Assembly: GCA_029265155.1 (NCBI GenBank)
Contig: JAJUJV010000007.1
Coordinates: 1 to 39,615 of the forward strand
From: Altererythrobacter sp.
GTDB taxonomy: Bacteria; Pseudomonadota; Alphaproteobacteria; Sphingomonadales; Sphingomonadaceae
DNA: 39,615 nucleotides
Direction: 5' to 3'
Below, piece by piece: positions 9,295-17,252 of the stretch; the stretch's first letter is position 1, and each line of letters begins with the position of its first letter. Position numbers and translations under genes: made by a program. The notes below the pieces were generated by a model that was not told where the DNA came from, searched no databases, and saw nothing but the letters and a program-made list of their open reading frames with translations.

Positions 9295-9870
9295 ATGTTC
9301 ATCGAAACCGAAACCACCCCGAACCCCGCGACTCTGAAGTTCCTGCCCGGCCAGCCGGTCATGACCGCCGGAACACGCGATTTTGCTTCGCCCGAGGAGG
9401 CCGAGGCTTCGCCCCTGGCGCAGGCGCTGTTTGACATCGGCGAAGTGACGGGTGTGTTCTTCGGACGCGACTTTGTTTCGGTCACCGCGGCGCCCGGCGC
9501 GGAATGGGCGTCGCTGAAGCCGCAAGTGGTATCGATTCTACTTGACCATTTCGTCAGCCAGGCGCCGCTCTTTGTGGGCGGCGATGCCAGCGGTATTGCC
9601 GTGCCGGCAGACGACGATGTGATGGAAGACGATCCGGCCGATGCCGAGGTCGTCGAGCAGATCAAAGAACTGATCGAAACGCGGGTGAGACCCGCTGTTG
9701 CAGGCGATGGCGGAGACATTCGCTACCGCGGCTTCCGCGAAGGTGTGGTCTATCTGTCGCTGCAAGGCGCCTGCTCGGGTTGCCCCAGTTCCACGGCAAC
9801 GCTCAAGCACGGCATCGAAGGTCTCCTGAAGCACTACGTGCCTGAGGTCACAGAGGTCCGCGCGGCGTGA
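9295..9870 (+). CDS. Nfu-type Fe-S cluster scaffold/carrier protein
   Basis: A 191-residue protein with an N-terminal Nfu_N domain ([19 protein letters not shown]) and a C-terminal NifU-like domain holding the cluster-binding CxxC (C160-S-G-C163 in [11 protein letters not shown]). It should carry 4Fe-4S clusters from the assembly machinery to target enzymes; MiaB, encoded downstream in this block, is such a client in other bacteria. The ATG at 9295 is the family start; upstream in-frame codons are not conserved in character. A GGAG lies very close to it. It overlaps the next gene by GTGA, which suggests coupling. Confidence 0.93.
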   Translation: MFIETETTPNPATLKFLPGQPVMTAGTRDFASPEEAEASPLAQALFDIGEVTGVFFGRDFVSVTAAPGAEWASLKPQVVSILLDHFVSQAPLFVGGDASGIAVPADDDVMEDDPADAEVVEQIKELIETRVRPAVAGDGGDIRYRGFREGVVYLSLQGACSGCPSSTATLKHGIEGLLKHYVPEVTEVRAA

Positions 9871-10463
9871 GCGGCGAACCGCTGGAGGCCGCCGCGCTCG
9901 ATCAACTCTTCCGCGAGGCGCGGAGCTACAACGGCTTTCTCGACCGGCCAGTCGCCGACGAGCAGATTCACGCGATCTGGGATCTGATGAAGTTCGGCCC
10001 CACATCGGCGAACCAGCTCCCGGCCCGCCTGGTGTGGTGCAAATCCCCGGAAGCGAAGGAGCGGCTCGCCCGCCACGCCAGCGAGAAGAACAAGCCGAAA
10101 ATCGTCGGGGCGCCGGTCTGCGTCATCGTTGCCATGGACCTCGACTTCCACGAGCAACTGCCGTGGCTATTTCCGCATACCGACGCCCGCAGTTGGTTCG
10201 CGGGCAGCGAGGACGGCCGGAAACTCTCCGCGCTTCGCAACTCGACGCTGCAGGGCGCCTATCTGATCATGGCGGCACGGGCCCTAGGGCTTGATTGCGG
10301 GCCGATGTCGGGCTTCGACAACGCTGCGGTGGACGCCGATTTCTTCGCCGACGAGCCGCAGTGGAAGTCGAACTTCATCTGCTCGATCGGCCACGGCGAT
10401 CCGGCAAGCATTTTCGGCCGGAGCCCGCGACCGGATTTCGGCGCCTTCAACCGCCTTCTCTGA
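9867..10463 (+). CDS. Nitroreductase family protein, malonic semialdehyde reductase (RutE/HadB-like)
   Basis: A 198-residue flavin-dependent protein. The N-terminal [22 protein letters not shown] and [12 protein letters not shown] segments, and the later [15 protein letters not shown], match the RutE-type branch that reduces malonic semialdehyde to 3-hydroxypropionate. No other rut (pyrimidine degradation) gene is nearby, so in this chromosome it is more likely a general FMN-dependent reductase; the exact substrate is inferred only from family resemblance. The GTG start overlaps the nfu stop (GTGA at 9867-9870), and tsaB begins 15 bases after its stop, so it is probably part of the nfu-tsaB-rimI operon. 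Confidence 0.87.
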   Translation: MSGEPLEAAALDQLFREARSYNGFLDRPVADEQIHAIWDLMKFGPTSANQLPARLVWCKSPEAKERLARHASEKNKPKIVGAPVCVIVAMDLDFHEQLPWLFPHTDARSWFAGSEDGRKLSALRNSTLQGAYLIMAARALGLDCGPMSGFDNAAVDADFFADEPQWKSNFICSIGHGDPASIFGRSPRPDFGAFNRLL

Positions 10464-10478
10464 AGCACATCGGCAACC

Positions 10479-11099
10479 GTGCGCACGCTGGTCATCGAAA
10501 GCGCCACCGAAGCTTGTTCGGCCGCCTTGTTCGAAGGGGGCGCCCTGCTCGCAGGCCACTCGGAAGTGATCGGCCGGGGACATGCCGAGCGCCTGGTGCC
10601 GATGATCGCCCAGCTGCCGGACAAAGGCCGCGCCGAGCGGATCGCGGTCTCGCTTGGGCCTGGTAGCTTCACAGGCGTCAGGATCGGTCTGGCAGCCGCC
10701 CGAGCGCTAGGTCTTGCCTGGAATAGCGAAGTTGTCGGTTATCCGACGCTAGCACTAGTCGCAGCGATGGCCAGGGCGTCGAACCCAGAGCCGGTGACCG
10801 TTTGCATGACCGGCGGGCATGGCGAGTGGTTCGTACAGGACTTCGGAACGGGTGGGCTCCCGGAGATCAGCCTCGCCTCCCTCCGCCCGGAAGAGGCTGC
10901 ACGACGGACCACGCGCCGACTGGTCGCTGGAAGCCAGGCGGAGGCGCTCTGCGCACTGCTGCCCTCCGAACACCTGGCGATCCAACTTCTGCCGGACGCA
11001 CGCCAATTCCAGAGCCTTCCCGAAGCTCTGCTCACCGCCGACCTTTCGCCGCTCTACGGCAGGCCCCCTGACGCTCGGCTACCAGGGCCGACGCCATGA
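10479..11099 (+). CDS. tsaB: tRNA threonylcarbamoyladenosine biosynthesis protein TsaB
   Basis: TsaB is the dimerisation partner of TsaD in making t6A37 in ANN-decoding tRNAs. The 206-residue protein begins with the ASKHA-fold strand TLVIESATEACSAAL and has the hallmark SLGPGSFTGVRIGLAAA at about 58-74, followed by a shortened C-terminal half usual in alphaproteobacteria. The start is GTG (10479). TsaD, TsaC and TsaE are not in the window. Its stop overlaps the rimI start by ATGA; tsaB-rimI adjacency is common in bacteria and supports both calls. Confidence 0.93.
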   Translation: MRTLVIESATEACSAALFEGGALLAGHSEVIGRGHAERLVPMIAQLPDKGRAERIAVSLGPGSFTGVRIGLAAARALGLAWNSEVVGYPTLALVAAMARASNPEPVTVCMTGGHGEWFVQDFGTGGLPEISLASLRPEEAARRTTRRLVAGSQAEALCALLPSEHLAIQLLPDARQFQSLPEALLTADLSPLYGRPPDARLPGPTP

Positions 11100-11554
11100 T
11101 GGACGACCTCGACAGGATCATGGCCGTCATGGAGGTCGCGTTCGACCCGGCCTTCGGCGAGGCCTGGACTCGCCGTCAGGTCGCAGACGCGCTGATCTTC
11201 GCCAATACGCATTATCTTTTGGCTGGAGCCAACGGTGAGGAGTGCACCGGCGAGGAAGCGGCCGCAGGATTCGTTTTGTCGCGCGGCGCGGTGGATGAAG
11301 AAGAACTGCTATTGATTGCTGTCGATCCGTACCACCGCGGCAAAGGCGTAGGCAGCGCTCTACTCGAGCGATTCGTGAGAGATGCGCGGCAACGCGGAGT
11401 TCAACGGCTGTTTCTTGAAATGCGGGAAGGTAATCCGGCTGAAAGACTGTACCGCCGGCATGGCTTCGTCAGCGTGGGGCGTCGGCCTGCCTATTACCGT
11501 CGCGGCACCGGGCCCGCGCTCGACGCCATTACCTTTGCACGCGATGAACTATAA
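11096..11554 (+). CDS. rimI: GNAT N-acetyltransferase, ribosomal protein S18-alanine type (RimI)
   Basis: A 152-residue GNAT-fold protein. The acetyl-CoA loop is HRGKGVGSALLERF, preceded by the strand EELLLIAVDP and followed by LFLEMREGNPAERLYRRHGFVSVGRRPAYYR, the pattern of RimI, which acetylates the N-terminal alanine of ribosomal protein S18. The gene overlaps tsaB by ATGA, the classic neighbour. A short acidic insertion (GEECTGEE at about 46-53) is not typical. If it is not RimI proper it is a close GNAT relative. Confidence 0.9.
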   Translation: MMDDLDRIMAVMEVAFDPAFGEAWTRRQVADALIFANTHYLLAGANGEECTGEEAAAGFVLSRGAVDEEELLLIAVDPYHRGKGVGSALLERFVRDARQRGVQRLFLEMREGNPAERLYRRHGFVSVGRRPAYYRRGTGPALDAITFARDEL

Positions 11555-11564
11555 GCCTGATAGT

Positions 11565-11593
11565 TTGCAACTCAACTAAACGTCCCGGATACT
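11565..11593 (+). promoter_or_regulatory. Possible sigma-70-type promoter upstream of the mucR-like gene
   Basis: TTGCAA (11565-11570), a 17-base spacer and GATACT (11588-11593) give four of six matches in each box. It lies in the 150-base gap between rimI and the MucR-type gene and would leave a leader of about 105 bases. The rest of this gap is comparatively AT-rich, as would suit MucR-type autoregulation, but no operator can be defined. Weak assignment. Confidence 0.35.
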
Positions 11594-11704
11594 ACTGCCG
11601 GCTCTTGTCAGAGCTTCCCTGAAAGCCCATTGTAGATTCATTCGCCACGCTTCCGGATGGACGCGTCTAAATTAATCGGTCGCCCCGCAAAACAAGAGGC
11701 CTCA

Positions 11705-12142
11705 ATGACAAGTCTTGAGAACGACATGGCCGAAACTCTGATCACGTTGACTTCGGACATCGTGGCAGCCCATGTCAGCAACAACAGCGTCTCGGTCGAG
11801 GATGTCCCTGCGCTGATCCAGAACGTTTATGGCGCGCTGGCCGGGCTCGGATCGGCACCCGCAGTGGAAGAAAAGCCGGAGCCCGCCGTGTCGGTCCGCT
11901 CTTCTGTCAAGTCGGACCACATCGTCTGCCTGGAAGACGGTAAGAAGATGAAGATGCTCAAGCGTCACCTGATGACCGACCACGGGATGACCCCGGCTGA
12001 ATACCGCGCCCGCTGGGGCCTCCCCGCCGACTATCCGATGGTGGCACCCGACTACGCGGAGAAGCGCCGTACGCTCGCCAAGCAGATCGGCCTCGGACGC
12101 AAGCCGGGACAGAAGCGCGGCCGCCAGAAGAAGGCCGGGTAA
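11705..12142 (+). CDS. MucR/Ros family zinc-finger transcriptional regulator
   Basis: A 145-residue protein of the MucR/Ros family, alphaproteobacterial regulators that bind AT-rich DNA, often as global repressors of surface polysaccharide, motility and cell-cycle genes. The prokaryotic zinc finger is C75-x2-D78-x9-H88-x4-H93 (in VCLEDGKKMKMLKRHLMTDH), the CxxD variant, followed by GMTPAEYRARWGLPADYPMVAP and a basic tail (KPGQKRGRQKK). I chose ATG 11705 because an AAGAGG ribosome site precedes it; the ATG at 11657 lacks one. The N-terminal half should mediate oligomerisation. A strong terminator follows, so it is probably a single-gene unit. Confidence 0.93.
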   Translation: MTSLENDMAETLITLTSDIVAAHVSNNSVSVEDVPALIQNVYGALAGLGSAPAVEEKPEPAVSVRSSVKSDHIVCLEDGKKMKMLKRHLMTDHGMTPAEYRARWGLPADYPMVAPDYAEKRRTLAKQIGLGRKPGQKRGRQKKAG

Positions 12143-12163
12143 GGTCCCGCCCCGGTTGAAAAA

Positions 12164-12207
12164 GCGTCCGCCCCCTTCCATAGTGAGCGGACGCCTTTTC
12201 TGTTTTT
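12164..12207 (+). terminator. Rho-independent terminator after the mucR-like gene
   Basis: GCGTCCGC (12164-12171) pairs perfectly with GCGGACGC (12187-12194) around a 15-base loop. It is preceded by an A run and followed by CTTTTCTGTTTTT. It separates the MucR-type gene from fur, whose TTG start lies only 12 bases after the T tract. Confidence 0.85.
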
Positions 12208-12219
12208 ACGGGGTACGCC

Positions 12220-12642
12220 TTGAATCAACCGATCGATCTTGAAGCGCTCTGCGCAGAGCGGGGCTTGAGGATCACCGAACAGCGCCGGGTTATCGCCCGG
12301 GTTCTTTCCGAAGCGCAAGACCACCCCGATGTCGAAGCGCTGCACGAGCGTGCGGCCGCAATCGACCCCAAGATTTCCATCGCCACCGTATACCGTACCG
12401 TTCGCCTGTTCGAGGAAGCGGGCATTCTCGATCGCCACGACTTTGGTGATGGCCGCGCGCGCTATGAAGCCGCGCCCGAAGCGCACCACGATCACCTGAT
12501 CGACGTGGAGAGCGGTAAAGTCCTGGAGTTTGTCGATCCCGAACTCGAGGCCCTGCAGAAGCAGATAGCCGAGAAACTCGGCTATCGCTTGGTCGATCAT
12601 CGCATGGAGCTCTACGGCGTCCGCATCGAACGCGAGGACTGA
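12220..12642 (+). CDS. fur: Fur family transcriptional regulator
   Basis: A 140-residue metal-responsive repressor. The winged helix contains GLRITEQRRVIARVL and the recognition segment ISIATVYRTVRLFEEAGI; the metal/dimerisation part contains HHDHLIDVESGKVLEF. The cysteines that follow HHDHLIC in E. coli Fur are absent, as in many alphaproteobacterial Fur/Mur proteins, some of which sense manganese or haem status rather than Fe(II) alone. The start is TTG at 12220; no ATG or GTG in frame is available between the terminator and there. It opens the fur-plsC-miaB run. Iron versus manganese sensing cannot be decided by sequence alone. Confidence 0.9.
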   Translation: MNQPIDLEALCAERGLRITEQRRVIARVLSEAQDHPDVEALHERAAAIDPKISIATVYRTVRLFEEAGILDRHDFGDGRARYEAAPEAHHDHLIDVESGKVLEFVDPELEALQKQIAEKLGYRLVDHRMELYGVRIERED

Positions 12643-12694
12643 GGTTCCCGCGCTGGGCTGGCGCTGGTTCCTGGTCGGACTGCGCGCCGCGGCG

Positions 12695-13375
12695 ATGGTC
12701 GCGGCGTTTGCCGTTGCCGGCCCCCTGCAACTGCTCCTGAGCGCAGCCGGGCGGCGCAATATGGTGCCACCGCCCTTTCTCGCGCTGATTGGATGGATTG
12801 CCGGGCTGCGTGTCCGCGTCCGGGGCGATATCGCTCCGGGCAAGCTGCTGCTTATCTCGAACCACGTGAGCTGGCTCGACATCCTCGCCCTTGCCGGCGC
12901 CAGCCGCACCTCTTTCGTCGCTCAGGGTGGGCTGGCCGGACACCCTTTTCTGAAGTGGCTGTGCGATCAGAACGACACCGTATTCATTGCCCGAGAGCGG
13001 CGCGGCACAGTCGCCGGGCAGATCGAACAAGTGCGGCGCGCTCTCGAACGGCGGCGGCTGACGATCTTCCCAGAAGGCACGACCTCCGACGGAAGGGAGA
13101 TGTTGCCCTTCAAGAGCGCGCTGCTCTCGGCTGTCTTCGAGGTAGGCGACACGGTCACCATCCAGCCGGTCGCGCTCGATTACGAAGATGCGCCCGAGAT
13201 CGCCTGGATCAATGGCGAACCGGGAATGGCCAATGTGAAACGCATCCTAGCTCGGACCCGGCCGATCCGGCTGACCATCCACTTCCTCGAGCCTTTGGCC
13301 GGCGCGGCGTTGACCGACCGCAAGGCGATGGCCGCAACGGCCCGTGCCGCCATCGACGCGTGCTTGCCGCTTTAA
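12695..13375 (+). CDS. 1-acyl-sn-glycerol-3-phosphate acyltransferase (PlsC-like)
   Basis: The protein has the acyltransferase block I NHVSWLD (His-x4-Asp), block II/III FIARERRGT and FPEGTTSDG, as in PlsC-type enzymes that acylate lysophosphatidate or related lysolipids at the inner membrane. An N-terminal hydrophobic helix (MVAAFAVAGPLQLLL) anchors it. The start is uncertain: 12695 is the first ATG, but the frame stays open upstream past the fur stop with no ATG, GTG or TTG, and the hydrophobic run seems to begin earlier (WRWFLVGLRAAAM). A CTG start near 12653 is possible. It is followed directly by miaB. Specific lipid substrate not known. Confidence 0.87.
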   Translation: MVAAFAVAGPLQLLLSAAGRRNMVPPPFLALIGWIAGLRVRVRGDIAPGKLLLISNHVSWLDILALAGASRTSFVAQGGLAGHPFLKWLCDQNDTVFIARERRGTVAGQIEQVRRALERRRLTIFPEGTTSDGREMLPFKSALLSAVFEVGDTVTIQPVALDYEDAPEIAWINGEPGMANVKRILARTRPIRLTIHFLEPLAGAALTDRKAMAATARAAIDACLPL

Positions 13376-13405
13376 TTGTCGGCTCCGATCGCGTATCTGC
13401 CCCCG

Positions 13406-14737
13406 ATGCCGCATTCCCGCACTCCACAGACCTTCAGGGTCAAGAGCTTCGGCTGCCAGATGAACGTCTATGACGGCGAGCGCATGGGCGAGCTGCTGGC
13501 CGAGCAAGGCCTGCGCGCCGCCGCCGAGGACGAAGACGCCGACCTGGTGGTTCTCAACACCTGCCACATTCGCGAAAAGGCGGCCGAAAAGGTCTATTCC
13601 GATATCGGCCGGCTGAAGAAGACCGATGGCCGTCCGCCGATGATCGCAGTGGCCGGCTGTGTCGCCCAGGCCGAGGGTGAAGAGATCATGGCCCGCGCGC
13701 CCGCGGTGTCGATGGTGGTCGGGCCGCAAGCCTATCACCGCCTGCCGCAGCTGGTGCAAGCGGCTGCGCAAGGGCGCCGGAGCACCGATACCGACATGCC
13801 GGCAGCCACAAAGTTTGCCGCGCTTCCCGAACGCCGCCGCACGGGCGCCAGCGCCTTTCTCACGATCCAGGAAGGCTGCGACAAGTTCTGCACCTATTGC
13901 GTCGTTCCCTACACCCGCGGCGCCGAAATTTCGCGGCCGTTCGATGATTTGCTGCAAGAAGCCGAGAAACTGGTCGAGAACGGTGCACGCGAGATCACCC
14001 TGCTCGGCCAGAACGTCAACGCCTGGACCGGCAACGACGGGGCTCAGCCCCTCGCCTTCGACCACTTGATCAGAGAGATTGCCAAGCTCCCGGAAATCAA
14101 GCGAATCCGGTACACCACCAGCCATCCCAACGACGTCACTGAAGGGTTGATCCGAGCGCACGGCGAGATCGAGAAGCTGATGCCGTTCCTCCACTTGCCG
14201 GTGCAAAGTGGCAGCGACAGAGTGCTCAAGGCTATGAACCGCAGCCATACCTCCGACAGCTATCTGCGGCTGATCGAGCGTTTCCGTGCCGCCCGCCCCG
14301 ACATCGCGATCAGCGGCGATTTCATCGTCGGCTTCCCCGGGGAAACAGACGCGGAGTTCGAGGAAACTCTCCAGCTGATCGATGAGGTTGGATACGCTCA
14401 AGCGTTCAGCTTCAAGTATTCGCCCCGCCCCGGCACCCCGGCAGCGGCGATGGAGGGTCAGCTCCCGCGCGAAGTCATGGACGAACGGCTGCAGCGCCTT
14501 CAGACCGCACTCAATCGAGACCAGATCGCCTTCAACCAGGCCTCGACCGGCAAGCGCTGCAAAGTGCTGGTGGAGCGCAAGGGCAAGAAGCCCGGGCAGT
14601 GGCTTGGCAAGTCTCCCTGGTTGCAGTCGGTGTTCTTCGAAGGCGACGTTAAGATCGGCGACATGGTCCAAGTCGAGCTGGCCGAAGCCGGGCCCAACTC
14701 GATCCACGGGCGCCTGTTGGAGACAGTACCGGCTTAA
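13406..14737 (+). CDS. miaB: tRNA-2-methylthio-N6-dimethylallyladenosine synthase MiaB
   Basis: A radical-SAM methylthiotransferase acting on i6A37 of tRNA. The N-terminal MTTase domain has C17, C53 and C85 (SFGCQMN, NTCHIRE, AGCVAQ) for the auxiliary 4Fe-4S cluster. The radical SAM motif C158-x3-C162-x2-C165 is in GCDKFCTYCVVPYTRG, which marks MiaB rather than RimO or MtaB. A C-terminal TRAM domain follows (KRCKVLVERKG...). I use ATG 13406, giving MPHSRTPQTFRVKSFGCQMN; a TTG at 13376, immediately after the plsC stop, is an alternative that adds 10 residues. Neither has a clear ribosome site. Confidence 0.95.
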   Translation: MPHSRTPQTFRVKSFGCQMNVYDGERMGELLAEQGLRAAAEDEDADLVVLNTCHIREKAAEKVYSDIGRLKKTDGRPPMIAVAGCVAQAEGEEIMARAPAVSMVVGPQAYHRLPQLVQAAAQGRRSTDTDMPAATKFAALPERRRTGASAFLTIQEGCDKFCTYCVVPYTRGAEISRPFDDLLQEAEKLVENGAREITLLGQNVNAWTGNDGAQPLAFDHLIREIAKLPEIKRIRYTTSHPNDVTEGLIRAHGEIEKLMPFLHLPVQSGSDRVLKAMNRSHTSDSYLRLIERFRAARPDIAISGDFIVGFPGETDAEFEETLQLIDEVGYAQAFSFKYSPRPGTPAAAMEGQLPREVMDERLQRLQTALNRDQIAFNQASTGKRCKVLVERKGKKPGQWLGKSPWLQSVFFEGDVKIGDMVQVELAEAGPNSIHGRLLETVPA

Positions 14738-14835
14738 ACCGTCCAAGCGGGCCGATTTCCACTGCCATTAAGGGCTATATTGCTTGCGCGGGTAGCGCGG
14801 CGACTTATCTTTCGACGTGAAGCCGAAAGGAACGC

Positions 14836-15870
14836 ATGGCCCGCAAATCCCACCGCACCGATCATGGATCGACCCTCGTTCACCCCGAAGACCGCCGCGA
14901 CGCTGCCCGGCGCGCGAGGACTGAAGTCGCGTTCGAAGAGCAGGCGGTCCTTGGTGCCTTGTTCGGCGAATTCGACGCTAACCTGGTCCAGATCGAGAAC
15001 CGCTTGGGCGTGCTGATCGCTGCGCGCGGCAACAAGGTCGTGATCGAAGGTGCCGAAGACGATGTGGCGCGCGCGCGCGAAGTCCTCGTCTCCATGCACG
15101 AACGTCTGCTTGGGGGGCAGGAGCTCGATTCCGGATCCATTGAAGCTCTGATCGCGCTGTCGAACGAGCCGACGCTCGACGGAATCATCACGACGGAGGC
15201 CAGCGGTCCCCCGATCATGATCCGCACCCGCCGCAAGACCATCGTACCGAGAACCGCGGCCCAGGCCGACTACATGCGCCAGCTAGCGAGCCGAGACATC
15301 ATCTTCGCACTAGGACCCGCCGGGACGGGCAAGACCTATCTCGCCGTCGCGCAAGCGGTGAGCCAATTGATCACCGGCAGCGTGCAGCGCCTGATCCTCA
15401 GCCGCCCGGCAGTCGAAGCGGGCGAAAGGCTCGGCTTCCTGCCCGGCGACATGAAGGAGAAGGTCGATCCCTATCTCCGGCCGCTCTACGATGCGCTCTA
15501 CGACTGCATGCCGCCCGAGCAAGTGGATCGCCGCATCGCCAGCGGCGAGATCGAGATCGCCCCCATCGCCTTCATGCGCGGCCGCACCCTGAGCGACGCT
15601 TTCGTCATCCTCGACGAAGCGCAGAACACCACACGCGAGCAGATGAAGATGTTCCTGACCCGGTTCGGCCAGAACAGCCGGATGGTGGTCTGCGGAGATC
15701 CGAAGCAAGTCGATATCCCGGGCGGTCACACGCACAGCGGGCTCATCGACGCGGTCGCGCGGCTGAACGGAGTCGACGGCATTGCCGTCAGCTACTTCAC
15801 GGCGGCGGACGTGGTGCGACATCCGATCGTCGGCCGGATCGTCGAAGCTTATGAAGGGGCGCAGGCCTAA
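14836..15870 (+). CDS. PhoH family protein (PhoH-like ATPase)
   Basis: A 344-residue ATPase with an N-terminal KH-like segment (LVQIENRLGVLIAARGNKVVIEG), Walker A GPAGTGKT (160-167), and Walker B VILDEAQNTT, followed by the conserved RFGQNSRMVVCGDPKQVD. The family is linked to RNA metabolism and is nearly always next to ybeY, a 16S rRNA maturation/quality factor. ATG 14836 is preceded by GAAAGGAACGC. Here a nucleotidyltransferase-like gene separates it from ybeY. The exact biochemical role of the family is not settled. Confidence 0.94.
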   Translation: MARKSHRTDHGSTLVHPEDRRDAARRARTEVAFEEQAVLGALFGEFDANLVQIENRLGVLIAARGNKVVIEGAEDDVARAREVLVSMHERLLGGQELDSGSIEALIALSNEPTLDGIITTEASGPPIMIRTRRKTIVPRTAAQADYMRQLASRDIIFALGPAGTGKTYLAVAQAVSQLITGSVQRLILSRPAVEAGERLGFLPGDMKEKVDPYLRPLYDALYDCMPPEQVDRRIASGEIEIAPIAFMRGRTLSDAFVILDEAQNTTREQMKMFLTRFGQNSRMVVCGDPKQVDIPGGHTHSGLIDAVARLNGVDGIAVSYFTAADVVRHPIVGRIVEAYEGAQA

Positions 15871-15911
15871 GCCTGGTTCCCCCGCGACATACGAGAGACA
15901 CAAAAGAGCTG

Positions 15912-16736
15912 ATGGGAAGTTCTGCCGCCCCCACGGTCTTGATCCTGGCCGGCCAGCGCCTCGGACGGATCGATCCTCTGGCCGAGACACACGGTGTTGC
16001 GCACAAGTGCCTGGTGCCACTTCTCGGCCGGCCGTTGATCGCCCATGTCCTCGACACCATCGATACGGCCTTTCCGGATGCCAAGATCGTCGTTTCCATC
16101 AACGATCCTGGCGCGCTCGATGACGAGCCGGAACTGCGCCGTTTCCTGGCTACGAGTCGCTTGAGCACCGTCGCCGCCGACCTCAACCTGCTCGAAAGCG
16201 TCCTCGCCGCCACACACCGCGTAAACTTTCCTCTGCTGATCACGACCGGCGATAACGTGCTGATGACCCCCGAAGCTCTGCGCCGGTTCTACGAGTTCGC
16301 ATTGCGGGAAACGGCCGATGCGGCGGCCCTGTTCGCTCGGAAAGAGGATATCCTGGCGGCTCATCCCGCGGGGCAGCCGCGCTTCTGGAAGTTCCGCGAC
16401 GGTGAGTTCTCGGGTTGCAATACTTTCTGGATCAGGGATCGCGATGCTCTGGCTGTAGGCGAAATCTTCCGCGGTGGCGGGCAATTCTTGAAGGTCCCCA
16501 AGCGGTTCGTGGCTGCTTTCGGGCTTTCGAACCTGATCGGCTTCCGACTGCGACTGTTCACGGTGCAGCGGATGCTTGCGCGAGTCTCGAAGCGGTTCGG
16601 CAAGCAAATCCGGGTGCAGATCGCCGATGATGGCCGCCTTGCGATCGATGTCGACAACGCCTTTAGCCACAAGGTGGCGGAGCGGCTACTGACAGCCGAA
16701 GGCATGGAGCAGCAGGACGCGCGCCGTGCAGCTTGA
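15912..16736 (+). CDS. Nucleotidyltransferase-like protein (MobA-like NTP transferase fold)
   Basis: A 274-residue protein with the opening LILAGQRLGR...HKCLVPLLGRPLI (residues 10-43), where K32 and the LVPLLGRPLI segment match the NTP-transferase fold of GlmU/MobA/CTP:sugar enzymes. The usual glycine-rich GxGTRM loop is changed to AGQRLGRIDP. D114 in TTGDN fits the metal-binding Asp, and AIDVDN near the end resembles the second metal site. The middle half (residues 150-230, with GCNTFWIRDRDAL and FLKVPKRF) is not one I recognise. It might attach a nucleotide to a sugar, alcohol or phosphonate. It starts 42 bases after phoH and overlaps ybeY by 11 bases, so it is co-transcribed. Confidence 0.8.
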   Translation: MGSSAAPTVLILAGQRLGRIDPLAETHGVAHKCLVPLLGRPLIAHVLDTIDTAFPDAKIVVSINDPGALDDEPELRRFLATSRLSTVAADLNLLESVLAATHRVNFPLLITTGDNVLMTPEALRRFYEFALRETADAAALFARKEDILAAHPAGQPRFWKFRDGEFSGCNTFWIRDRDALAVGEIFRGGGQFLKVPKRFVAAFGLSNLIGFRLRLFTVQRMLARVSKRFGKQIRVQIADDGRLAIDVDNAFSHKVAERLLTAEGMEQQDARRAA

Positions 16737-17220
16737 ATTGGAAGTCGAAGAGCCTTGGCCGGAAGGTGAGTGGGAAGCGCTGGTCACTCGCACGGCAGAG
16801 GCGGCCGCGAAAGTGGCTCCGGAACTCGCCAACCCGCGCCTCTCCGCAAGCGTGCTGTTCACGTCCGACGCGGAAATTCGCGAGCTGAACCGCGAATGGC
16901 GCGACCGCGACAAGCCGACCAACGTGCTGTCCTTCCCGATGCTATCGCGCGAAGATCTGCTGCAGCTCGGCACATCGGGTCCGCCCGAGATGATCGGCGA
17001 TATTGCGTTGGCCCACGAAACCTGCGCGCGCGAAGCTTCGGAAAAAGGCATCCCGTTCGATCATCATGTAACCCACCTCGTTCTTCATGGATTTCTTCAC
17101 TTGGCGGGTCATGATCATGAAATATCCGACGATGATGCAGAGGCGATGGAGGCGTCGGAAATAAAGGCGCTTGCCTTGTTGGGAATCGCCGATCCATATG
17201 GCGACCGTGAGGCCCCATAG
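16726..17220 (+). CDS. ybeY: Endoribonuclease YbeY (rRNA maturation factor)
   Basis: A 164-residue zinc-dependent endoribonuclease needed for 16S rRNA 3'-end maturation and late ribosome quality control. The family signature HGFLHLAGHDH is present with zinc ligands H121, H125 and H131, and the core contains LNREWRDRDKPTNVLSFP and GDIALAHE. The start is GTG at 16726, inside the end of the nucleotidyltransferase gene, 11 bases before that gene's stop; this implies translational coupling. The phoH-ybeY-corC order is conserved in many bacteria, apart from the inserted gene here. Confidence 0.95.
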   Translation: MQLELEVEEPWPEGEWEALVTRTAEAAAKVAPELANPRLSASVLFTSDAEIRELNREWRDRDKPTNVLSFPMLSREDLLQLGTSGPPEMIGDIALAHETCAREASEKGIPFDHHVTHLVLHGFLHLAGHDHEISDDDAEAMEASEIKALALLGIADPYGDREAP

Positions 17221-17252
17221 GGGTCTCGCACGAGAGGAGATGACGAAGGGCG

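Noticed and set aside
13247..14746. A 499-codon open frame on the minus strand
   Set aside because: It is the mirror of miaB, whose Fe-S and radical SAM cysteines are intact. No ribosome site or recognisable domain.
14738..14835. Possible tRNA or small RNA in the gap between miaB and phoH
   Set aside because: No cloverleaf arms, no terminal CCA and no hairpin with a T tract could be found by eye.
17240..17252. Upstream ATG just before the corC-like gene
   Set aside because: It is out of frame with the CorC domain, and the GAGG is too close to serve it; it is most likely the natural purine-rich leader.
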